From Chromatiales bacterium (GTDB lineage Bacteria; Pseudomonadota; Gammaproteobacteria; Chromatiales; Chromatiaceae): DNA of 64,000 nucleotides. A model generated the notes under the pieces. That model saw only the letters and a list, made by a program, of their open reading frames with translations, was not told where the DNA came from and did no database searches. The stretch covers positions 1 through 64,000 of the forward strand of contig JANQRK010000075.1 of the NCBI GenBank assembly GCA_028284585.1, given 5' to 3'. The first letter of the stretch is position 1. The number at the start of each line of letters is the position of its first letter. The translations under genes and the position numbers were made by a program. This document shows positions 38,945 to 47,689 of this stretch, piece after piece.

Positions 38945-39745
38945 TCAGTTCCCGAGTCGATCCAGGACCTTGGCCACCATGGGCGCGCAATCGGCGATCT
39001 CCTGGGTGGCCCAGAAGGCATCACAGGCGACGACCTCGGCGTCGACTCTGATGCCGCGTGCAACCCAGGCGTCTACCAGGCGACGGCTGACCGGCATCAA
39101 GGGTCTATCGGTCTGGGGTGCGGCCTCTAACCAGTGGATGTGGTCGATATCTGGCAGTGTCATCTGCCCCATCGACAGAGATTCGATACCGGCAGCTAGG
39201 GTGCCGGAGAGGCAGTAACCGGCAATTTCTAGGTCTTCCCCGTCGGCAAGGCGCTGCCTTAGCGAGGCTGCAGTCTCTTTCTCAGCACTGCCCGTCAGAC
39301 TGGCGGCGAGGCGCAAACGCAGCATCTGGGTGAGCTGCTGGCGACCCTCGCTGACCGGCTGGAGCAGGGTCAGTGAGCGAACCGGATGGCGCTGCACTAG
39401 GTCGGCGGCCAACAAGGTACCGAAGCGCAGGCCGACTACATCCAAGGGCAAGGCGGCATCCATCTGCGCAATCGCATGATCGAGGTCTGAGCGCCAAGTC
39501 GCGAGCGTCGCCTCGCCGAAATCACCAGCGCTATCGCCGGTACCGAACAGGTCGGGCAGGATCACCTGTTGGCCAGTATCGGCCAGACCCCGCAGGATTG
39601 CCGACAACAGATGCCGCGACTTGTTCATCTCCTCAGCAAAAGGCGGCACCAACAGAACACGCCCTGTGGTCACAGCGGCATGTCGCAACGCACCAACACA
39701 GAACAAGGGGCCGGCCGATCCCTCGGCAAAAAAAGCGACCGACAT
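38945..39745 (-). CDS. Alpha/beta hydrolase 2, exosortase-A-associated type
   Basis: The 266-residue hydrolase-like protein begins MSVAFFAEGSAGPLFCV. The family block LLVPPFAEEMNKSRHLL and the elbow region DVVGLRFGTLLAADL are visible. The elbow lacks a serine or cysteine at the nucleophile position (G-L-R-F-G), so it may not be a classical hydrolase. It lies 14 nt downstream of the acyl carrier protein gene. Its stop codon abuts the family C element. Confidence 0.82.
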   Translation of the reverse strand: MSVAFFAEGSAGPLFCVGALRHAAVTTGRVLLVPPFAEEMNKSRHLLSAILRGLADTGQQVILPDLFGTGDSAGDFGEATLATWRSDLDHAIAQMDAALPLDVVGLRFGTLLAADLVQRHPVRSLTLLQPVSEGRQQLTQMLRLRLAASLTGSAEKETAASLRQRLADGEDLEIAGYCLSGTLAAGIESLSMGQMTLPDIDHIHWLEAAPQTDRPLMPVSRRLVDAWVARGIRVDAEVVACDAFWATQEIADCAPMVAKVLDRLGN

Positions 39746-39759
39746 AGACGACCCCGGGT

Positions 39760-40005
39760 TTAGCGTTTGCTTTGCACGAACTCGGTTAGACTGCCGAGCG
39801 TCTCGAAGGTCTCTCCTGAGATATCATCATCTTCCACGAAGATACCCAGTTGGTCCTCTAGCGCGGTAATAACGCTAACCACGGCCATGGAATCGAATTC
39901 AGGGATGTTGCCGAGCAGTGCGCTGTCTGGTTGTAGCGCATGGGTGCGGTCTCCAAGCTGCAAGACGTCGCCGACGATCTGCCGCACTTCTTCGAAGGTT
40001 GCCAT
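39760..40005 (-). CDS. Acyl carrier protein
   Basis: The 81-residue acidic carrier protein (MATFEEVRQIVGDVLQLG) carries the phosphopantetheine-accepting serine in EFDSMAVVSVI. The track ORF starts at 40221, but only the last 82 codons read as protein and ATG 40005 is the natural start. First of a minus-strand run with hydrolases 2 and 1, it is likely to receive the unit activated by the ligase and to be modified by the transferase at 31653. Confidence 0.92.
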   Translation of the reverse strand: MATFEEVRQIVGDVLQLGDRTHALQPDSALLGNIPEFDSMAVVSVITALEDQLGIFVEDDDISGETFETLGSLTEFVQSKR

Positions 40006-40164
40006 CAGAAAACAGGTCCCAGGTTGGTCGAGGCGAAATGAAGCAGGCAGTATACCAAAGCAGCACTTCGCGTTGCGGTTGGGGAGCGTGGGCCTGTCAT
40101 GCATAATCCCGTGCCACAGCGTGCGGCGCTGCAACGCAGTACCCGAGGCCGAGGTGGCAAAAGT

Positions 40165-42000
40165 TTGAAGATTCCAGGAATAGTGGGCCGGATCTGGGGC
40201 GATCCGGGCAGACCCAGTCAAGTCGAGGACATTGCTTCCTTCGCCGCAGCATCGTCAGCCTTCGATACCGGCGAGCAGCTCGATGCACCAGGCCTGAGTG
40301 CCGCCGCGCTGCGTGGCTGGTCACTGCAAGATAGCGGTATCTGCTGTGCTATCTCCGGCCGCGTTGACTGGCTCGACTACGAACTTGCCGACCTGCAGAT
40401 CAAGCAGGGCACCGCCTGCGCCTTGCTGCAGGGGTACCGCCGCCATGGGCTCGATCTGTTGTCGCGCATCGGCGGTCGATTCGCACTCATGGTTTGGGAT
40501 CATGGCCAACGCAGGGGGTTGATTGCCAATGATCGCTTCGGCCAGCTACCGGTGTTCTGGGCACATGACAACGCTGGTGATCTCCTGTTTGGCCCAACCG
40601 CCATCGCCGTTAGCCGCCTACGCGGGACACAGGTCCGGTTGTCCGAGCAGGGGCTTTTCAACTATCTCCACTACCATATGGTGCCGGGACCAGGGACGGT
40701 GTTCGAGGGCATCTCCAAGCTGCGCGCGGCCCATGTACTAGTGGGTGAGCAAGGGCGCTGGCATGTCGAGCGCTACTGGCAGCCCGATTTCCGCGAAGCC
40801 GCGGATGGTCCCTTCTCCGACGCCTCCGAAGAAATGCTCGGTTTGCTCAGGACCTCGGTGGCGAGGCTGGCCGACGGCGCCGACACCGGCGCGTTCCTGA
40901 GTGGTGGCCTGGACAGCTCGACCGTGTCTGGCCTGCTGGCTCAGCATACTGCACGGCCCAAGACTTACTCGATCGGCTTTCATGCCAAAGGCTATGACGA
41001 GATCGGGTTTGCACAAATCGCCAGCCAACACTTCGATACCGAGTTCTGCACCTACTATGTGACGCCGGAAGATGTCCTGGCTGAATTGCCGCGCATTGCC
41101 GCTGCCTATGACGAGCCTTTCGGTAACTCTTCGGCACTGCCGGCCTATTTCTGCGCCCGGTTCGCGGCCAGTGACGGCCGCCAGCGGCTGCTCGCAGGGG
41201 ATGGCGGAGACGAATTGTTCGCGGGCAATGAACGCTATGCGAAACAGACAGTGTTCGAGCGCTATGCACAGCTACCGGCCTGGTCTCGGCAGTGGCTACT
41301 AGAACCTGTGCTGTTCGGCTTGCCGCCGAGTATGCCGTCGATCTTCGGTAAGGCGCGGCGCTACATCGAGCAGGCCAAGGTGCCACTGCCCGACCGCTTG
41401 CAGACCTATAACTTCATTAATCAATTCGGCGGTCAGCAGATTGTTACCGAGGAATTCTGGCATAGCATCGACGCCCAACAGCCCAGCATGCTGGATCGCG
41501 AACTCTATGGCGAGCCCGAGAACGCTTCACGGCTCAATCGCATGCTCTATCTCGACTGGCAACACACCCTGACAGACAACGATCTACGCAAGGTGAATCG
41601 CATGTGCGAACTGGCCGGGATCGAAGTCGAGTACCCGATGCTAGACGATCGCCTGGTGGAGTTCTCGACGCGCGTATCCAGTCAACGCAAGATGGCGCGC
41701 AATCGCTTGCGTGACTTTTACAAGCGTGCAGTCGACGGCTTTCTACCACGCAGCATCATCGACAAACCGAAGCACGGCTTCGGTCTGCCGTTCGGCGTGT
41801 GGATGGCAGAACATGCCGGTCTACAGGAACTCGCACTGGACAATCTCTCACGGATGAAACGCCGTCCCTATATCCGTAGCGAGTTCATCGACGAAATCAT
41901 TCGCCGGCATCGCGATCAGCACGCCGGCTATTATGGCGAATTCATTTGGGTCTTGATAATGCTCGAGCTGTGGCTGACTGCACAGGGTCACCAACCCTAA
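40165..42000 (+). CDS. Asparagine-synthase-like protein without the N-terminal catalytic cysteine
   Basis: The 611-residue protein has a class II glutaminase-like N-terminal domain and an asparagine-synthetase domain with the PP-loop FLSGGLDSSTVSGLL and LAGDGGDELFAGNERY. Family members normally start Met-Cys-Gly, the cysteine being the glutaminase nucleophile. Here the start TTG 40165, 8 nt after GAGGTGG, gives M-K-I-P-G-I-V-G with no cysteine; the earlier start at 40099 has none either. It may therefore use free ammonia or another amine, or be an amide-forming enzyme for polysaccharide or carrier-bound substrates. It is divergent from the carrier protein gene. Confidence 0.85.
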   Translation: MKIPGIVGRIWGDPGRPSQVEDIASFAAASSAFDTGEQLDAPGLSAAALRGWSLQDSGICCAISGRVDWLDYELADLQIKQGTACALLQGYRRHGLDLLSRIGGRFALMVWDHGQRRGLIANDRFGQLPVFWAHDNAGDLLFGPTAIAVSRLRGTQVRLSEQGLFNYLHYHMVPGPGTVFEGISKLRAAHVLVGEQGRWHVERYWQPDFREAADGPFSDASEEMLGLLRTSVARLADGADTGAFLSGGLDSSTVSGLLAQHTARPKTYSIGFHAKGYDEIGFAQIASQHFDTEFCTYYVTPEDVLAELPRIAAAYDEPFGNSSALPAYFCARFAASDGRQRLLAGDGGDELFAGNERYAKQTVFERYAQLPAWSRQWLLEPVLFGLPPSMPSIFGKARRYIEQAKVPLPDRLQTYNFINQFGGQQIVTEEFWHSIDAQQPSMLDRELYGEPENASRLNRMLYLDWQHTLTDNDLRKVNRMCELAGIEVEYPMLDDRLVEFSTRVSSQRKMARNRLRDFYKRAVDGFLPRSIIDKPKHGFGLPFGVWMAEHAGLQELALDNLSRMKRRPYIRSEFIDEIIRRHRDQHAGYYGEFIWVLIMLELWLTAQGHQP

Positions 42001-42043
42001 TTCAGAACACTAGCCGCACTGCTATCTCGGTGATGTTGCGGAT

Positions 42044-42988
42044 TCAGACCCCAAGAAGCCCATAGTGACAACGCGCCAGATCGATCGAGAAACGCGAGAG
42101 ATTGCGGTGCCAGGGGGTGAAGCGAGGAATCCTAAACCGATCGGTGTTCGCATCCAGTGTGCCCCAATCGGTCGCCACGGCGGCTTGAAAACCGGCCTGG
42201 CGCACCAATTCGGCATGCTCCAAGCGGAAATCCACGACTTGCTTGCCATTGGGGTATGCGAACAGGGTTAGCTCCTGTTGCAACAGATCTTCGAGGTCGC
42301 GCTTGCCGTTCTCGATTTCACTGCGTGCTTGAGCAGCGTCGAGCTTGGCCAAGATCGGATGGCTGCGGGTGTGACCGCCGATGGTCACGCCTGGCGTGTT
42401 CGCTAGTGCGCGCAACTGGTTTGAGCTCATCATCAAATCGCTGGGTAGTTCAGCGACTTTAGCCGCCAGTTGGTCGACGCAGGCCTGGCGATCGGCCAGC
42501 GGCAAGTGTTTCCAGGCAATAATAGTGCTTGCCGCCGCCGTGCGCCTGGACTCCCAATCCGACAGTTCAAAGGCAACCGGCGTTGGCCCGTCGATCGAGT
42601 ATCGGCCTTCGGGAAGGCGCCGAATTGTCTCGATGATGGTGTCATTCCACATGCGCCCACCGTCGAGAAAACCACTGGCTACAAAAAAAGTTGCAGGCGC
42701 GTTGAACTCGGCGAGGATCGGCAGCGCCACGGTCTGATTGTCAGCGTAGCCGTCATCGAAAGTGATGCTCACCGAGCGGCCGGAGAGCCGGCCTTCGACG
42801 GCACGCTGTACGGCAGTCGACAAGCTGAGTAGCTCGAAGTCGTTCGCCAACATCTGGACCAAGCCACGGAACCAGTTGGTCGTCGGCTCGCTCGGGCTCA
42901 TCGGATCCGGTTGATTCCGGACCCGATGAAAGATAAGGGTCTGGTGGCGCGGTCGACGCATCGCCAAGGCGGCCAATCGTCGAATCAT
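42044..42988 (-). CDS. Polysaccharide deacetylase (NodB-like)
   Basis: The 314-residue CE4-type protein has the first motif SITFDDGYADN with the metal-binding aspartates and the second GGHTRSHP with the histidines. There is no clear signal peptide, so it may act in the cytoplasm. Such genes are common in exosortase-A exopolysaccharide loci, removing N-acetyl groups from the glycan. It converges with the asparagine-synthase-like gene. Confidence 0.88.
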   Translation of the reverse strand: MIRRLAALAMRRPRHQTLIFHRVRNQPDPMSPSEPTTNWFRGLVQMLANDFELLSLSTAVQRAVEGRLSGRSVSITFDDGYADNQTVALPILAEFNAPATFFVASGFLDGGRMWNDTIIETIRRLPEGRYSIDGPTPVAFELSDWESRRTAAASTIIAWKHLPLADRQACVDQLAAKVAELPSDLMMSSNQLRALANTPGVTIGGHTRSHPILAKLDAAQARSEIENGKRDLEDLLQQELTLFAYPNGKQVVDFRLEHAELVRQAGFQAAVATDWGTLDANTDRFRIPRFTPWHRNLSRFSIDLARCHYGLLGV

Positions 42989-43186
42989 GCCCGGGCCCTA
43001 AGCGTCGGCATCGCGTACCTCGCGAAGCACCAGCTACTGGTTGAAGCGAATGCCAGTTGATTCCAGTGAGTGCGCAGGTGCCACTGGATGAGCGGGAGGA
43101 GCGCCCCAATGGAAACCAAGAACAAGGCTACATCGCACATGCTGAGGTCCTACTATCAACGGCGTAATCAAGATTGGCTTACCCGG

Positions 43187-43900
43187 CTATTCGCCAAACT
43201 CTTTGGTGATTTGGTCGAGGCTGGTGTGGCGTACATCCTTGCCCTCAACGAAATAGATGACGTACTCGGAGATATTGCAGCATCTATCCCCTATGCGCTC
43301 GAGTGAGCGGGCCGCCCAGGTGAGATCGAGTACACCTGGGATCGAGCGTGGATCTTCCATCATGAAGGTCATGCTCTGACGCATGACACTTTCGTACTCT
43401 CGATCAATCTCCACGTCTTCGTGTGCGACCCGGATCGCCGCGTCGACATCCATGCGCGCGAATGCGTCCAGCGCCGCGTGCAACATCTGCTGCACCAGGG
43501 TGCCCAGGTGCGCAATCCGGCCGAACAAGTTGCGTCCATAGTCGACTCCGGCCGCGCGGATCGCCATTCTGGCGACACGTTTGGCTTCATCTCCAATCCG
43601 TTCGAGATCCGCCGTGGTCTTGATGACGGCCAAGACCAAACGGAGGTCACTCGCGGTAGGTTGGCGCAAGGCCAGAATCTTGGTGCAACGCTCGTCGATG
43701 TCCACATCATAGGCATTTACCTTGTAGTCGTTCGATACGACGGCCTCCGCGCCCGCCGATTCGCCCCGGTTGAGGGCATCGATCGCCGTTTCCAGCTGTT
43801 GCTCGACCAGACCGCCCATTTCCAGCACACAGGTCCGGATCTCTTCGAGCTCAGTATTGAACTGCTGTGAGTAATGATGTTTGAGTTCGGAGGTATCCAT
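43187..43900 (-). CDS. phoU: Phosphate transport regulator PhoU
   Basis: PhoU links the Pst phosphate transporter to PhoR and keeps the Pho regulon off when phosphate is plentiful. The 237-residue helical protein has both repeats, including LGTLVQQMLHAALDAFARMD and RSLERIGDRCCNISEYVIYF. The track's start at 44014 reads upstream noise; ATG 43900 (MDTSELKHHYSQQFNTEL) is right. It lies downstream of phoBR on the same strand. No pst genes are in the window. Confidence 0.95.
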   Translation of the reverse strand: MDTSELKHHYSQQFNTELEEIRTCVLEMGGLVEQQLETAIDALNRGESAGAEAVVSNDYKVNAYDVDIDERCTKILALRQPTASDLRLVLAVIKTTADLERIGDEAKRVARMAIRAAGVDYGRNLFGRIAHLGTLVQQMLHAALDAFARMDVDAAIRVAHEDVEIDREYESVMRQSMTFMMEDPRSIPGVLDLTWAARSLERIGDRCCNISEYVIYFVEGKDVRHTSLDQITKEFGE

Positions 43901-43980
43901 AGCGCCCTCGAGTGGACAATGCAGAGAGTTGTCGGCAGAAAGTTCCCATCTCCAATGGCTTCTGCTCGCTACTAATTCTA

Positions 43981-45276
43981 TCAGCCAGCCAGGCGCGGTG
44001 CGGGGAAGTAGCACAAAAATCGGCTGCCTTCCCCTAGCCGGCTTTTGATCTCCAAGCTCGCCCCATGTCTCTTCAAGACGTGCTTGACGATCGCCAGCCC
44101 CAACCCGGTACCGCCGCGCTCGCGCGAACGCCCTGCATCGACGCGGTAAAAGCGCTCGGTTAGGCGCGGGATATGCTCGGGGGCGACACCCTCCCCATCA
44201 TCGCTCACCTCGAGCAGACAGGTGTTGCCTCGATCCTCCCAGGTCAGGGTGATGAGTCCGTCGGCGGTAGTATGGTGGACCGCGTTGACCAACAGGTTAG
44301 TCACTGCGCTACGCAGCTGTTTCTCGTCACCCAGCACACGCCGCATCGAGCGAATGTCGCACACGATTTCGGCTACCTCCGAACCCAGGGTCCGACATTC
44401 ATCGGCAACCAGGTGCAGCATAGAACCGACGTCGACCTCCGCATCGCGCACCTCGGTCGAATCACTCTCCAAGCGGGCCAGAAGCAGCAGATCCTCGACG
44501 ATCTGGCGCATGCGCGCCGCCTGCTGGCCCATGAGCTCCAATGGCCGGCGCAGTCTTGGATCCTGCAAATTCTCGTCGGTCTGAACATTTTCGATGAAAC
44601 CGCTCAAGACCGTTAGCGGGGTTCGCAGCTCGTGCGAAACATTGGCAACAAAGTCCTTGCGTACTCGCTCAAGACGCAAGCGGTCACTGATGTCCTGCGC
44701 CAGCAACAGTGTCTGGCCCTCACCATAGGGGGCTAGCCGGACCTCGAGCTTGCAATCGTAGTTACCCGGAGCAACCGTTTGCAGCGCGGTGCTATGGTCA
44801 CCGCTGCGCAGAAAGGCACCGATCTCGGGATTGCGGAAGAAATTGGCCAGCGGTTGGCCAATGTCCTTGGCCGCCTGCAGCCCTAGCAATCTGTTTGCAG
44901 CCTCGTTGAACCAGCGTATTCGACCTTCCGAATCGAGCGCGACAGCGGCATCGGGCAGGGCCGAGGTCGACGCGGAGTATTCATTGAGTAAAGTCGTGAG
45001 GCGCCTCTCACGCTGTGCCTGATGTGCAGACACCCGGGCGATGCGCGAGTAAATGTCGCCCCAGAGACCGACATTGACGGGGATCTCTCCGGTCTTCTGA
45101 TCCCCTAGCCAGTTCGCAAGGCGCTGCAAGTTGAAGAGGTTGTAGGCCGTGTAGGCGAGTAATGCCAGTAGCAAGAGCAACGTGGCCTGCTGAAAGAGTG
45201 ATCCAACGGCCCAGGCAACGAGAACGATGAGACCGATTCGCCAGGCCTCTTGGACCCAACCGGACCTCGCGTTCAA
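43981..45276 (-). CDS. phoR: Phosphate-regulon sensor histidine kinase PhoR
   Basis: The 431-residue kinase has two N-terminal membrane segments (about 13-45), a PAS domain (ALPDAAVALDSEGRIRWFNE), the phosphoacceptor histidine in VANVSHELRTPLTVL and an ATPase domain ending GGTGLGLAIVKHVLKRHG. The lack of a large periplasmic loop is typical of PhoR. The start is a TTG at 45276 overlapping the phoB stop (TTGA), so it is coupled to phoB. Confidence 0.95.
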   Translation of the reverse strand: MNARSGWVQEAWRIGLIVLVAWAVGSLFQQATLLLLLALLAYTAYNLFNLQRLANWLGDQKTGEIPVNVGLWGDIYSRIARVSAHQAQRERRLTTLLNEYSASTSALPDAAVALDSEGRIRWFNEAANRLLGLQAAKDIGQPLANFFRNPEIGAFLRSGDHSTALQTVAPGNYDCKLEVRLAPYGEGQTLLLAQDISDRLRLERVRKDFVANVSHELRTPLTVLSGFIENVQTDENLQDPRLRRPLELMGQQAARMRQIVEDLLLLARLESDSTEVRDAEVDVGSMLHLVADECRTLGSEVAEIVCDIRSMRRVLGDEKQLRSAVTNLLVNAVHHTTADGLITLTWEDRGNTCLLEVSDDGEGVAPEHIPRLTERFYRVDAGRSRERGGTGLGLAIVKHVLKRHGASLEIKSRLGEGSRFLCYFPAPRLAG

Positions 45277-45962
45277 CTCGGCCTCACAGAAAACCTATAG
45301 CCGACACCACGCACTGTCTGTACCAGATTCTCCAGGGCATAGGGCTCGAGGGCCTTGCGCAAGCGCCGAATATGGACGTCGACCGTCCGTTCTTCGATGT
45401 AGACATTGCGGCCCCAAACCAAGTCAAGTAGCTGGGCCCGAGAATAGACGCGCTCCTGATGGGTTAGGAAAAAATGTAGCAGCTTAAATTCGGTCGGGCC
45501 AACCGACAACGGCTGATCGTCCGCCAGCACGCGATGTTGTACGAGATCCATCTCCAGTCGGTTTCCTACCCGGATCAGCTCGCTACTATCGCTACCGGCA
45601 CGCCGTAAAACGGCCTTGATGCGGGCCAGCAGTTCGCGAGTGGAAAAAGGTTTGGTGACATAGTCATCAACCCCGGCATCCAGGCCCTGAACCTTGAAAT
45701 TCTCTTCATCACGGGCCGTCAGCATGATCACCGGGATCTCGCACAATCGCTCGTCGCGCTTCAGCCATTTGGCGAACTCCAGGCCACTCATGCCGGGCAA
45801 CATCCAATCGAGCAGTATGAGTGCGGGATCATCATCGCTGACTAACCGCTGTGCCTCGCTGCCGCTGGCCGCCTCGAGCACCTGGTATCCCGCCCCGACG
45901 AGCGTTGCTGCCAACAGCTCGCGCACTGCAAGCTCGTCCTCGACCACCAAGATCGTTGTCAT
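45273..45962 (-). CDS. phoB: Phosphate-regulon response regulator PhoB
   Basis: The OmpR-type regulator has 229 residues. The receiver domain shows the acidic pocket VVEDE, the phosphoacceptor in LILLDWMLPGMSG and KPF; the winged-helix output domain contains GPTEFKLLHFFLTHQERVYS and ends TVRGVGYRFS. I prefer ATG 45962 (MTTILVVEDE) to the track's TTG four codons upstream. A possible Pho box lies about 60 bp upstream. Confidence 0.95.
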   Translation of the reverse strand: MTTILVVEDELAVRELLAATLVGAGYQVLEAASGSEAQRLVSDDDPALILLDWMLPGMSGLEFAKWLKRDERLCEIPVIMLTARDEENFKVQGLDAGVDDYVTKPFSTRELLARIKAVLRRAGSDSSELIRVGNRLEMDLVQHRVLADDQPLSVGPTEFKLLHFFLTHQERVYSRAQLLDLVWGRNVYIEERTVDVHIRRLRKALEPYALENLVQTVRGVGYRFSVRPS

Positions 45963-46019
45963 TGTCACCGTCAAGTCACCCGCGTCAGATCCAACCCCGG
46001 CGAATTACAGAGGGCTATT

Positions 46020-46035
46020 GTGACAAAGACGTGAC
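46020..46035 (-). promoter_or_regulatory. Possible Pho box upstream of phoB
   Basis: Read on the minus strand, gtcacgtctttgtcac contains two GTCAC units spaced 11 nt apart, the period of PhoB-binding direct repeats (CTGTCAT-N4-CTGTCAT). It lies about 60 bp before the phoB start, where autoregulation would be expected. The match to the consensus is partial. Confidence 0.4.
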
Positions 46036-46046
46036 TGAATTAAGAA

Positions 46047-47006
46047 TCAGCGGAATTGAATCAGTCCCGAGATACCGATGACATGGGCAATACCCTCACC
46101 GATGGCGGCGCCAAACCGATGCGCCAGACGCTCGAAGGGATCGGCTTTGGCGGTGAAATCGACGATCTCCTCCTCACCGACGATCTCGCGGGCCACATAG
46201 CCTGTGCTGCCAATGCGATCTGCCAGGCCAAGGGTAATACCCTCCGCGCCGCTCCAGTAGAGACCATTGAACAGCTCCTGGTCCTCGCCCTTCAGACGGT
46301 CACCACGTCCGACCTTTACCGCATCGATGAAGGCCCCGTGCAGGTCGTCAAGCAAGCGTGCTGCATGCTCGCGGTCAAACTCGCTGAGTGGGCTGAAGGG
46401 ATCGAGGATGCCTTTATGGGTACCGGCGGTTAGCAGGCGGCGTTCGACACCCAGTTCGTCCATCGCATCGACGAATCCGAACCCATTCATCAACACACCG
46501 ATCGAGCCGATGATGCTCGACTCATTAACGAATATCTCGTCGGCCGCCGAGGCGACGAAGTAACCGCCCGAGGCGCAGATGTCGCTGACTACCGCATACA
46601 GCGGGATATCCGGGTACTTGGCCCGCAGGCGCAAAATTTCCTTGTGAATATCGCTGGATTGCACCGGCGAACCGCCAGGCGAGTTGATGCGCAAAACGAC
46701 TGCCCGGGTGCCCGCATCTTCAAATGCATTACGCAGGCCGGTAACCACGCTATCGGCCGACGCCTGACTGTCCTTGGCGATCACGCCATCCAGCTCGACC
46801 AGCGCGGTATGCGCCTTGGTGCCAATCGCCTGCCCAGACCAGTCCTTGGGCAACAGCAGCAACAGCACCACGAGCAAGTAGGCGAAGGTGAGCAACTTGA
46901 AAAAGATCCCCCAACGCCGCGCCCGCCGACGTTCGACCAAGGCATCGCCAGCTAATCTTTCCACCAAGTCTCTGTGCCAGTTACCGGTCGATTCCTCTTT
47001 GCCCAT
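46047..47006 (-). CDS. sppA: Signal peptide peptidase SppA-like S49 protease
   Basis: The 319-residue short-form SppA is anchored by one N-terminal membrane segment (FAYLLVVLLLLLPK). The S49 core includes LRINSPGGSPVQSSDI and the nucleophile serine in ICASGGYFVASAADEI, followed by GSIGVLMNGFGF. Its proposed role is cleavage of released signal peptides. The start may be ATG 47006 or the adjoining GTG 47009. It follows the HAD phosphatase gene by 6 nt, in an operon with rluC, a common gammaproteobacterial arrangement. Confidence 0.93.
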   Translation of the reverse strand: MGKEESTGNWHRDLVERLAGDALVERRRARRWGIFFKLLTFAYLLVVLLLLLPKDWSGQAIGTKAHTALVELDGVIAKDSQASADSVVTGLRNAFEDAGTRAVVLRINSPGGSPVQSSDIHKEILRLRAKYPDIPLYAVVSDICASGGYFVASAADEIFVNESSIIGSIGVLMNGFGFVDAMDELGVERRLLTAGTHKGILDPFSPLSEFDREHAARLLDDLHGAFIDAVKVGRGDRLKGEDQELFNGLYWSGAEGITLGLADRIGSTGYVAREIVGEEEIVDFTAKADPFERLAHRFGAAIGEGIAHVIGISGLIQFR

Positions 47007-47012
47007 CACTGC

Positions 47013-47687
47013 TCAAACTCCTGCCTGCTGCTCTTGAAACGGCACGCTCAGCCAGCGCGCCAGCGTGGTCAGTTCATCGAAGCACGCCAAGGCGCCCGTA
47101 GCGAGCAACCGCTCGCGAGAGTGCACTCCGTGCGTCACGCCAACGGCATCCACCCGTGCGCTGTGCGCCATCTGCATGTCATACACAGTGTCCCCGATCA
47201 TCAGCGCCTCCGCAGCAGGGGTATTCAGATCGGTCAGAATCTCCTCGAGCATCTGAGGGTTTGGCTTGGAGAAGGTCTCATCCGCACAGCGGGTGGCACG
47301 AAATAGGTCGGTCAATCCGCTGTCGCTCAAGGATTTGTCCAGGCCGCGCCGACTTTTTCCGGTCGCTACCGCTAGAAGATAGCCTGCGGCGTGCAGATCG
47401 TGGATCAGTTGCTGGGCCTCTGCGAACATGTAGGCGGGCTCCAACCCCTCGCCCATCCAATGCGCCCGATAGCCTTCGATCAGGCGTTGCTCGGCGGCCT
47501 TGTCTGTGCCCGGAAACAACCGCTGCATCGCCTGCTGCAGGCCGAGGCCAATCACATCGCGAGCTACGCCTGCAGTGGGCACCGGGCACCCCGAATCGCG
47601 CGCTGCATGCTGCATGCAGGCGACTATCCGCGCCTCAGAGTCCATTAAAGTGCCGTCCCAGTCGAATACGATCAGTGAGTAGCGCAT
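47013..47687 (-). CDS. HAD-superfamily phosphatase (Gph-like)
   Basis: The 224-residue HAD subfamily IA hydrolase has the nucleophile motif FDWDGTLMDSE, the threonine motif AVATGKSRRGL, a lysine in FSKPNPQML and the acidic motif MIGDTVYDMQMA. It resembles phosphoglycolate phosphatase, but the actual substrate is not evident. It lies 2 nt from the rluC stop, so the operon is tight. Confidence 0.9.
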   Translation of the reverse strand: MRYSLIVFDWDGTLMDSEARIVACMQHAARDSGCPVPTAGVARDVIGLGLQQAMQRLFPGTDKAAEQRLIEGYRAHWMGEGLEPAYMFAEAQQLIHDLHAAGYLLAVATGKSRRGLDKSLSDSGLTDLFRATRCADETFSKPNPQMLEEILTDLNTPAAEALMIGDTVYDMQMAHSARVDAVGVTHGVHSRERLLATGALACFDELTTLARWLSVPFQEQQAGV

Positions 47688-47689
47688 GT

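Noticed and set aside
43070-43306. 78-aa plus-strand ORF overlapping phoU
   Set aside because: Its second half is antisense to the conserved phoU end, and the first half has no support.
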